Positions 6,237 through 11,518 of a DNA stretch of 11,518 bases are shown here, in pieces; the stretch's first letter is position 1; each line of letters opens with the position of its first letter. Origin of the DNA: Acholeplasmatales bacterium (GTDB lineage Bacteria > Bacillota_I > Bacilli_A > Acholeplasmatales > Anaeroplasmataceae); the NCBI GenBank assembly GCA_900770055.1, contig CAAGJD010000118.1, positions 1-11,518 of the forward strand, read 5' to 3'. Below the pieces are notes generated by a model. That model searched no databases. It was not told where the DNA came from and saw only the letters and a list, made by a program, of their open reading frames with translations. Both the position numbers and the translations under genes were made by a program.

Positions 6237-6831
6237 GAAAATCTCCTATTTTTGTTAAGGCTTGGGCTGATATTTTATATTTATATAAATCAGATTCTAG
6301 TCTTTCATACATATCTACATCACAGCTTGCTAGAATTATTACATCAGATGTAAAGGATTGACTTTCAATATTAATATAAGGAATAACCTTTAAAATATTA
6401 TTATAGCCTGCATAGGATGTAGTAAGCTGAAATCTTGTTTGAAGCTTTACATCATAAAGCTTTACTTTTTTTAGACACTCACTAACAGAAGAGGAATAAG
6501 CTCTAACAAGTCCTCCTGCCCCAAGTAATATTCCTCCAAAATATCTTGTAACTATGGCTAATATATTAGTCATATTATTTTTTTTAAGAACATCCATCAT
6601 TGGGGATCCAGCTGTTTTTGATGGTTCACCATCATCACTACATTTTTGTATTTCTTGATTATCGCCAATAATATAGGCATAACAATTATGAGTTGCATCA
6701 TAATGCTTTTTTCTTATTTTTTCTAATATACTTTCAACCTCAGTAATATTATTAACTCTATATAATCTGCAAATGAATTCACTTTTTTGAATTATTATAG
6801 TATTTTCATAATATTCATTAATTCTTCTCAT
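6211..6831 (-). CDS. yigZ: YigZ/IMPACT family (UPF0029) protein
   Basis: This 206-residue protein belongs to the YigZ family (YvyE in Bacillus), related to the N-terminal domain of mammalian IMPACT. The hallmark motifs are SDDGEPSKTAGSP at 65-77 and VTRYFGGILLGAGGLVRAY at 94-112. The second half (about 135-206) corresponds to the small ferredoxin-like C-terminal domain of bacterial members. It is a cytoplasmic protein whose bacterial role is not settled; links to translation or nucleic acid binding have been proposed. The ATG overlaps the stop of the upstream glycosyltransferase as ATGA (6828-6831), with AAGGTGA at 6842-6836 as ribosome binding site, so the two are co-translated. The 3' end overlaps spoIIID tail to tail. 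Confidence 0.95.
   Translation of the reverse strand: MRRINEYYENTIIIQKSEFICRLYRVNNITEVESILEKIRKKHYDATHNCYAYIIGDNQEIQKCSDDGEPSKTAGSPMMDVLKKNNMTNILAIVTRYFGGILLGAGGLVRAYSSSVSECLKKVKLYDVKLQTRFQLTTSYAGYNNILKVIPYINIESQSFTSDVIILASCDVDMYERLESDLYKYKISAQALTKIGDFPIEIPIDI
6232..6253 (+). terminator. Probable terminator for spoIIID, embedded in yigZ coding sequence
   Basis: AATAGGA at 6232-6238 pairs with TCCTATT at 6244-6250 around a five-base loop, and T residues run to 6253. The stem contains the spoIIID stop codon. The hairpin is weaker than its minus-strand neighbour (two G-C pairs, five Ts), so termination may be incomplete. Confidence 0.55.
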
Positions 6832-7829
6832 AAATTCACCTTATATTTCATACCTAATGAAAGATAATATTGATTGATATTTAGACTAATATTTAGATTT
6901 CCTAGCATATTTTTTAGACTTTCATATTGTCTTTGACTAAATTCATTAATCTCATTTGAGTTAAAATTTTTGAATAAATCCTTGTATTCCTTATAATAAA
7001 GTAAAACCTCATATTCATATTTTTCTCTTAAACTTTTAGTATAATCATCAATATTAAAAATATGAGATTGCAATGAATATGCAAAATAATAAATTGATTT
7101 AATTATATATTCATCATATCTATTTATTTTTCTTTCTGATAATACATTCGATAGTTCAATAATTGATTTTAAGGAATCATTATAGGTTTCAACTAAATAT
7201 GGATATTTTCTTTTAGCTCTTACAATGCTATTTGCGTCATGCTTCCATAAATATGTATATTCGTTTATGTAATAAGGATTATCTACACTCATCAATAAAA
7301 GAGTAGAAAAATATGAATCCTCATGCATTCTTAAATTATTTGAGAATCTAATATTATTATCAATTAAATATTGTCTTTTAATAAATTTACCATGAACCCA
7401 AATAACATCAGAATCATGTGGAATAAGCTTAATTTGATTAAATTCCTTATCCTCTTCAAGCCATTTAGTTAATATTAAGTCAGGATTACTTTCATTTATA
7501 GCTTTATATACTAATTCTAAAGCATTATTAGTATAATACATATCATCTGCATCCATAAATGTTACATATCTAGCTTTTGATGCATCAATTCCATTTTGTC
7601 TTGTTATACCAGGACCAGAATTAATTTCATTTCTTAAGTAAGTAATATTAAGTCTAGGGAATTCTTTAAAAAGCTTTTTTGAAAGCTTAACATTAGATGC
7701 ATCATTAACAATAATAATCCCTAAGGTTTTAAAATCAATATTTTTTTGTTTATTTATAGATAATAGTAATCTATTAACAATTTTATCATTTTCCTTATAT
7801 TGAGGAATGATTATATCTAATGTATTCAT
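6828..7829 (-). CDS. Glycosyltransferase family 2 (GT-A fold)
   Basis: This 333-residue protein has the GT2 layout. There is an N-terminal beta-strand and nucleotide-binding start (LDIIIPQYKEN, 4-14), VNDAS at 41-45, the acidic metal-binding DADD at 93-96, and MHEDSYF at 168-174, which supplies the likely catalytic base. These indicate transfer of a sugar from a nucleotide-sugar donor; the acceptor cannot be read from the sequence. The C-terminal third (about 205-333) is helical, charged and rich in Tyr/Asn/Lys, with no membrane helix, so the enzyme is cytoplasmic or peripheral. The ATG at 7829 has AGGTGAAG at 7838-7831 and a sigma-A promoter just upstream. It is the first gene of a two-gene operon with yigZ, a pairing I do not recognise as standard. 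A single-copy GT2 like this could serve teichoic acid, capsule or glycolipid synthesis. Confidence 0.88.
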   Translation of the reverse strand: MNTLDIIIPQYKENDKIVNRLLLSINKQKNIDFKTLGIIIVNDASNVKLSKKLFKEFPRLNITYLRNEINSGPGITRQNGIDASKARYVTFMDADDMYYTNNALELVYKAINESNPDLILTKWLEEDKEFNQIKLIPHDSDVIWVHGKFIKRQYLIDNNIRFSNNLRMHEDSYFSTLLLMSVDNPYYINEYTYLWKHDANSIVRAKRKYPYLVETYNDSLKSIIELSNVLSERKINRYDEYIIKSIYYFAYSLQSHIFNIDDYTKSLREKYEYEVLLYYKEYKDLFKNFNSNEINEFSQRQYESLKNMLGNLNISLNINQYYLSLGMKYKVNL

Positions 7830-7860
7830 AACTTCACCTAAGCCTTAAAATGTTAAATAA

Positions 7861-7890
7861 ATTATAGCATAGTTTAGCGAATATTTTCAA
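7861..7890 (-). promoter_or_regulatory. Sigma-A promoter of the glycosyltransferase-yigZ operon
   Basis: Read on the minus strand: TTGAAA (-35, 7890-7885), an 18-base spacer, then TATAAT (-10, 7866-7861) preceded by TGC, giving the extended -10 form TGnTATAAT. Transcription would begin near 7854, leaving a leader of about 25 bases before the ATG at 7829. Confidence 0.85.
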
Positions 7891-7917
7891 TAAAAGCCAT
7901 TTATATTTATGATTTAA

Positions 7918-7946
7918 TAGACTATTAACCACAAAAATGATATAAT
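7918..7946 (+). promoter_or_regulatory. Sigma-A promoter of the cca-pulA-yhaM operon
   Basis: TAGACT (-35, four of six consensus bases) at 7918-7923, a 17-base spacer, and a perfect TATAAT at 7941-7946 preceded by TGA (extended -10). Transcription would begin at about 7952-7954, only some ten bases before the ATG at 7964. It is divergent from the glycosyltransferase promoter, and the two core promoters do not overlap. Confidence 0.75.
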
Positions 7947-7953
7947 TATTCGT

Positions 7954-7957
7954 GGTG
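7954..7957 (+). promoter_or_regulatory. Weak ribosome binding site deciding the cca start
   Basis: GGTG, a shortened form of the AGGTGA used by neighbouring genes, lies six bases before the ATG at 7964. The GTG codons at 7952 and 7955 are in frame but coincide with the likely transcription start, so using them would mean leaderless translation. Confidence 0.5.
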
Positions 7958-7963
7958 CGTTAT

Positions 7964-9055
7964 ATGGAATATTTGAATAAAGCCTACGATTTAATAGATA
8001 AAATAAATAGTTATGGCTATGAAGCATATATTATTGGTGGAGCAGTCAGGGACTATTTATTAAAAAAAGAAATAAATGATATAGATATTACTACAAATAT
8101 GAGTATTGAAGACCTTAAAAAGCATTTTTCTTATATTGATAATGGCTCATCATATTTGAGTATAACAATAGATTATTGTGGTTATAATTATGAAATTACC
8201 ACATATCGATGTGATAGTACCTACGATGATTATAGGCACCCTATAGCTACTCCTGCAGCTACCTTAAAAGAAGATGTAATAAGACGAGACTTCACAATAA
8301 ACGCTATTGCGATGAACAGAAATGAAATTATTGATTATTGTGAAGGAAAGAAAGATTTAGAAAATAAAATAATTAAGGCAATTGGTAATCCACTTGCTAG
8401 ATTTAATGAGGATGCCTTAAGAATATTAAGAGCCTGTAATTTTGCATCAAAACTTGATTTTGATATTGAAACTAATACTTTAAAGGCAATAATTGCTTGT
8501 AAAAGAAATTTAATTTATTTATCTAATGAAAGAATTATCGATTATATATTTAAGATTATTTATCAAATAAATACTAAAGGATTAGAATATATTAATAATT
8601 ATGATTTATTTGAATATATTCCTATTTATAAAAAGGCTATTAATACATTTAATAGTACTTTAACAATTGATGAAAACTATTTATTATATTATTATAAATA
8701 TAATGAAGAGCTTCCAACAATGCCAAAATCAGCTAAAAAATATATATCAACAATAAATCAGTTAATTAAAGAAGGATTTACACTTTATAATATTTTTATT
8801 CATAAAGCTGAAATATTAATGTTTAAAAATCTAATTAAAGCTTTAAACTATGATATTGATGATATCATTTTTAAACTAAATAATTTAAAAATTAATAGTA
8901 TTAAGGAGCTTGCACTTAGTCAAGCTAAAATAGCAAGTATGTTTAGTGGGAAGAATATAGCTACTTCTATAAAAAGAGTAATTGAAGAGATTTTAGAGGG
9001 AAGAATAAATAATGAAGAAAAAGAAATAATTCATTATTTGGAAGGAATTAGGTAG
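7964..9055 (+). CDS. cca: tRNA nucleotidyltransferase (CCA-adding enzyme) or poly(A) polymerase, class II
   Basis: This 363-residue class II nucleotidyltransferase is most likely the enzyme that builds or repairs the CCA end of tRNAs from CTP and ATP. Motif A shows GGAVRD at 25-30 and the metal-binding pair D39-I-D41. RRDFTINAIA (107-116) is the ribose/hinge motif, and ED-A-L-R at 149-153 corresponds to the protein template EDxxR that reads the incoming base. The tail is shorter and more AT-biased than in Bacillus Cca (about 397). In RACNFASKL, an Asn stands where relatives usually have Arg. Poly(A) polymerases share these motifs, so specificity is inferred. An upstream GTG at 7952 is an alternative start (367 residues). 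The stop is one base before the pullulanase ATG. Confidence 0.9.
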   Translation: MEYLNKAYDLIDKINSYGYEAYIIGGAVRDYLLKKEINDIDITTNMSIEDLKKHFSYIDNGSSYLSITIDYCGYNYEITTYRCDSTYDDYRHPIATPAATLKEDVIRRDFTINAIAMNRNEIIDYCEGKKDLENKIIKAIGNPLARFNEDALRILRACNFASKLDFDIETNTLKAIIACKRNLIYLSNERIIDYIFKIIYQINTKGLEYINNYDLFEYIPIYKKAINTFNSTLTIDENYLLYYYKYNEELPTMPKSAKKYISTINQLIKEGFTLYNIFIHKAEILMFKNLIKALNYDIDDIIFKLNNLKINSIKELALSQAKIASMFSGKNIATSIKRVIEEILEGRINNEEKEIIHYLEGIR

Positions 9056-9056
9056 T

Positions 9057-11120
9057 ATGTATAAAAAGATTTTTGCCTATATTGATTCTTTTGAGACAAT
9101 AACTGTCTTAATTGAAAAATCAATTTTTAGGCCTAATAAGCATTTTTACATTGAAAATAACAATGAAAGAGTTGAACTTCAAAAGGTAATATCATATGAG
9201 GAACATAGCTTTTATAAATATGTATTTAAGCTAGAACCATTTATAATTCTTCATAAAGAATATTATATTTATGATGAGCTTAATAATAGTGGGTTATTAA
9301 AAAGTGGTAGCGTTGTAAGAACAAAAGAATTTGAAGAAAAATTTAAATATGATGGGCCTTTAGGATTTGAATATTCTAAAGAAAAAACAACATTTAGAAT
9401 ATGGTCTCCTGTTGCTAAGGAGGTTAAGCTTGAGCTTATTCATAATGATATTACTCAAACTATTGATTTAGAATATACTGATAAGGGTGTTTGGGAAACT
9501 ACTATTTTAGGTGATTTAGAAAATGCTAAATATATTTATTATGTAAGAGTAAATAAAGGCTTAGTTAGAGTTAATGATCCATATGCTATATCAAGTGATG
9601 CGAATGGTAAATATAATTATGTTATAGATATTAATAAAGTATATAAAATGAAATACTCTAAGCCAGAGTTTAGTGGTAGATATACTGACTCTGTAATATA
9701 TGAAGCATCAGTTAGAGATTTTACTTGCGATGATGGAGATAATAGTGGTAATTTCTTAGGTATGATGGATAAGCATAATGGTATGACTCCTATTGAATAT
9801 ATTAAGGATTTAGGAATAACACATTTACAGCTTTTACCAACATATGATTTTGGTGGTGTAAATGATTTAGATAAAAATGAAAGCTATAACTGGGGCTATA
9901 ATCCTGAACAATATATGGTACCTAGTGGTTGGTATACAACTGATCCTAATGATCCATATACAAGAATTAATGAATTATTAATGCTTATTGATAATGCCCA
10001 TAAAAATGGTTTAAGAATAGTAATGGATGTTGTTTTTAATCATGTTTATAAGGTTGAACTATTCTCATTTGAAAATCTAGTACCTGGCTATTTTTTTAGA
10101 ATTGAAATGAATGGAGAATTATCAAATGCTACAGGATGTGGAAATGTTTTTGCATCTGAAAGATATATGGCATCAAGATTTATTGTTGATACATTAAAAT
10201 ATTATGCTAGTGTATTTAATGTATCAGGCTTTAGATTTGATTTAATGGGTTTATTAGATTGTGATACATTAAATAAAGCTCGTGAAGAATTAATTAAAAT
10301 TGAACCAAATGTTATGCTATATGGTGAGGGCTGGAAAATGGATAATCCATTAGGTGATGAAAAAGGAGCACATATGTATAATCATTTTAGAATCCCAAGC
10401 TACGCCTTCTTTAATGATAAATATCGTGATTTTTTCAAGGGAAGCCAATGGAATAAATCGATGGGCTATGCCTATGGGGCTCAAACTAATTCCTACGATT
10501 CCTCTCATTTAATTACTGGGTCTTGTATTGATTATTATAAGTTTAGTGAGCCTACTCAAACTATTAATTATGTTGAATGTCACGATAATTATACAATGTT
10601 TGATTATGGTAAATATGTTCTTAAGCTAAGTGATGAGGAAGCATTTTATGCTTGTAGATTAGCGATGGAGACTATTGCGATATCCTTAGGTGTTCCATTT
10701 TTCCACGCTGGACAAGAATTTTTTAGAACAAAAATGGGCATAGAAAATTCATATAATTCTTCAGATTTAATTAATAAAATTGATTATAATAGAATGAAAA
10801 AATATAAGAAGAATATTGATTCATTAAAGGATTTACTCGAAATAAGAAGAAAATATGATGTGTTCAGATTAGCAAATAAAAAGGAAATTATGAATAAAAT
10901 TCATTTCTTAGATGGTATTTCAACCGCTAATGCCTCTGGTGTAGCATTAGATTGTGATAATTGTACGTTATATGTTTTTGTCAAAAATGATTTTAGTACC
11001 AATAATATTTATTTAGCTGATGCTGCAATGATTTTTGACGGAGCTAGTAAATGCAATATAAAAGAAGAAAGATATGTAGTTGTTAAACCAGGAGTATATA
11101 TCTTTAGAAGGGAGAATTAA
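9057..11120 (+). CDS. pulA: Type I pullulanase (GH13), intracellular
   Basis: This 687-residue GH13 enzyme hydrolyses alpha-1,6 branch bonds in pullulan, glycogen or limit dextrins. After an N-terminal beta-domain (1-95) comes a CBM48-like domain (about 99-180, TFRIWSPVAKEVKLEL), then the catalytic barrel. YNWGYNP at 277-283 is the type I pullulanase signature. DVVFNHV lies at 324-330, GFRFDLMG at 391-398 with nucleophile D395, GEGW at 423-426 with acid/base E424, and CHDN at 508-511 with D510. All catalytic residues are present. There is no signal peptide or anchor, so it probably works on stored glycogen or imported maltodextrin. Length is close to Bacillus AmyX (about 718). GGAAGGA at 9040-9046 serves the ATG, one base after the cca stop. 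Confidence 0.95.
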   Translation: MYKKIFAYIDSFETITVLIEKSIFRPNKHFYIENNNERVELQKVISYEEHSFYKYVFKLEPFIILHKEYYIYDELNNSGLLKSGSVVRTKEFEEKFKYDGPLGFEYSKEKTTFRIWSPVAKEVKLELIHNDITQTIDLEYTDKGVWETTILGDLENAKYIYYVRVNKGLVRVNDPYAISSDANGKYNYVIDINKVYKMKYSKPEFSGRYTDSVIYEASVRDFTCDDGDNSGNFLGMMDKHNGMTPIEYIKDLGITHLQLLPTYDFGGVNDLDKNESYNWGYNPEQYMVPSGWYTTDPNDPYTRINELLMLIDNAHKNGLRIVMDVVFNHVYKVELFSFENLVPGYFFRIEMNGELSNATGCGNVFASERYMASRFIVDTLKYYASVFNVSGFRFDLMGLLDCDTLNKAREELIKIEPNVMLYGEGWKMDNPLGDEKGAHMYNHFRIPSYAFFNDKYRDFFKGSQWNKSMGYAYGAQTNSYDSSHLITGSCIDYYKFSEPTQTINYVECHDNYTMFDYGKYVLKLSDEEAFYACRLAMETIAISLGVPFFHAGQEFFRTKMGIENSYNSSDLINKIDYNRMKKYKKNIDSLKDLLEIRRKYDVFRLANKKEIMNKIHFLDGISTANASGVALDCDNCTLYVFVKNDFSTNNIYLADAAMIFDGASKCNIKEERYVVVKPGVYIFRREN
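11108..11115 (+). promoter_or_regulatory. Ribosome binding site deciding the yhaM start
   Basis: AAGGGAGA lies six bases before the ATG at 11122. The frame is open from 11080, but that would overlap the pullulanase gene and add 14 residues ahead of the OB-fold. Confidence 0.82.
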
Positions 11121-11121
11121 T

Positions 11122-11508
11122 ATGCATATAATAGGTAAGGTTTCCTCTATTAATACTTCTGATAATGTTTTAAATTTAGGAGTATATGATAAGGATAAAA
11201 ATGGTATTAATTTAAAAATAGAAGCAAATGCCGCAGTAGGTATAGCTATTGGTTTAGTTTATGATTTTGAATATAAGGTATTTGAGGGTGAAAGAGTTAG
11301 CTACTGGGTTACTTCATTTGAAGCAGTAGAAAGCTTTGAAACTCTTAAGAAGGATGAGGTTTTAAGAAATTTTTATCCTTCATCTCCTATTTCAATTGAA
11401 GAGGCTAAAGGTGAGCTTGAAAGCTATATTAATAAAATTGATAATAAAATCGTTCGTGAAATTACAATTAATTTAATTAATAAATATGAAGACAAAATAT
11501 TTGTTTAA
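11122..11508 (+). CDS. yhaM: YhaM-like 3'-5' exoribonuclease, N-terminal part only (cut by contig end)
   Basis: The readable part is 128 residues. Residues 1-72 look like an OB-fold nucleic acid-binding domain (GKVSSI, LNLGVYDKDKNGINLKI). A linker and a charged helical stretch follow (90-127, ISIEEAKGELESYI, then ITINLINKYEDKIF). That order resembles Bacillus YhaM, whose OB-fold and helices precede an HD-domain nuclease of about 314 residues in all; I compare from memory. The HD domain is absent because the sequence ends. The apparent TAA stop at 11506-11508 takes its last base from an adapter match at 11508-11518, so the true frame probably continues past TA, possibly as a Tyr codon. It is separated from pulA by one base and is third in the operon. 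A stand-alone OB-fold protein is the alternative. Confidence 0.65.
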   Translation: MHIIGKVSSINTSDNVLNLGVYDKDKNGINLKIEANAAVGIAIGLVYDFEYKVFEGERVSYWVTSFEAVESFETLKKDEVLRNFYPSSPISIEEAKGELESYINKIDNKIVREITINLINKYEDKIFV

Positions 11509-11518
11509 GATCGGAAGA
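11508..11518 (+). other. Illumina TruSeq adapter remnant at contig end (not genomic)
   Basis: The final 11 bases, AGATCGGAAGA, equal the first 11 bases of the standard TruSeq adapter (AGATCGGAAGAGC). They sit flush with the window end, and the local composition changes abruptly from very AT-rich. An exact 11-base match at one fixed place is very unlikely by chance. They should be trimmed. Confidence 0.9.

Noticed and set aside
6828..6830. Possible genetic code 4 (TGA read as tryptophan), suggested by the AT-rich, Mollicutes-like composition.
   Set aside because: Tryptophan is written TGG throughout the genes read, and the single TGA ends the glycosyltransferase in a typical ATGA overlap. Spore genes also argue against a Mollicutes-type code.
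2..11507. A previously undescribed defence, mobile or regulatory system.
   Set aside because: All genes fall in known families (ATP synthase, DUF1146, SpoIIQ, SpoIIID, YigZ, GT2, Cca, pullulanase, YhaM). I saw no integrase, transposase, terminal repeats, CRISPR-like spacing or composition island.

Overview
The window is a low-GC (roughly 30% G+C by eye), densely packed piece of a Bacillota chromosome. A complete run of F1 ATP synthase genes is followed directly by two endospore-formation genes (spoIIQ-like and spoIIID). This points to a spore-forming, or recently spore-forming, low-GC lineage of the Bacilli/Erysipelotrichia type; that placement is inference. Start sites carry AGGTGA or GGAGG ribosome binding sites. 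Stops are mostly TAA/TAG with one TGA, and tryptophan is written TGG, so the standard bacterial code fits. The right edge ends in 11 bases identical to the start of the Illumina TruSeq adapter, so this looks like a contig end from short-read assembly.

Layout, + strand, 2-5176: the 3' end of atpF, then atpH, atpA, atpG, atpD and atpC, with 1-nt overlaps or 11-12 nt gaps. A GNRA-loop terminator follows, its T-run touching the ribosome binding site of ywzB (DUF1146), a two-helix membrane protein also found after atpC in Bacillus. Then 5241-6236: a SpoIIQ-like protein with a degenerate LytM domain, a terminator, and spoIIID. In Bacillus these two act in opposite compartments (forespore and mother cell), so a terminator between them makes sense.

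- strand, 6211-7890: a family-2 glycosyltransferase and a YigZ/IMPACT protein form a two-gene operon with an ATGA overlap and a good sigma-A promoter. yigZ and spoIIID converge and overlap by 26 bp. Each gene's apparent terminator lies inside the other's coding sequence.

+ strand, 7918-11518: a divergent promoter drives cca (CCA-adding enzyme or poly(A) polymerase), a type I pullulanase without a signal peptide, and a YhaM-like 3'-5' exoribonuclease, with single-base gaps. The last gene is cut by the contig end, and its apparent stop codon is partly made of adapter sequence.

No gap between genes exceeds about 140 bases. I saw no mobile element, CRISPR array, tRNA or rRNA, and no convincing new multi-gene system. 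The interesting material is in how genes are packed and terminated, the linkage of ATP synthase with sporulation genes, and the adapter artefact.
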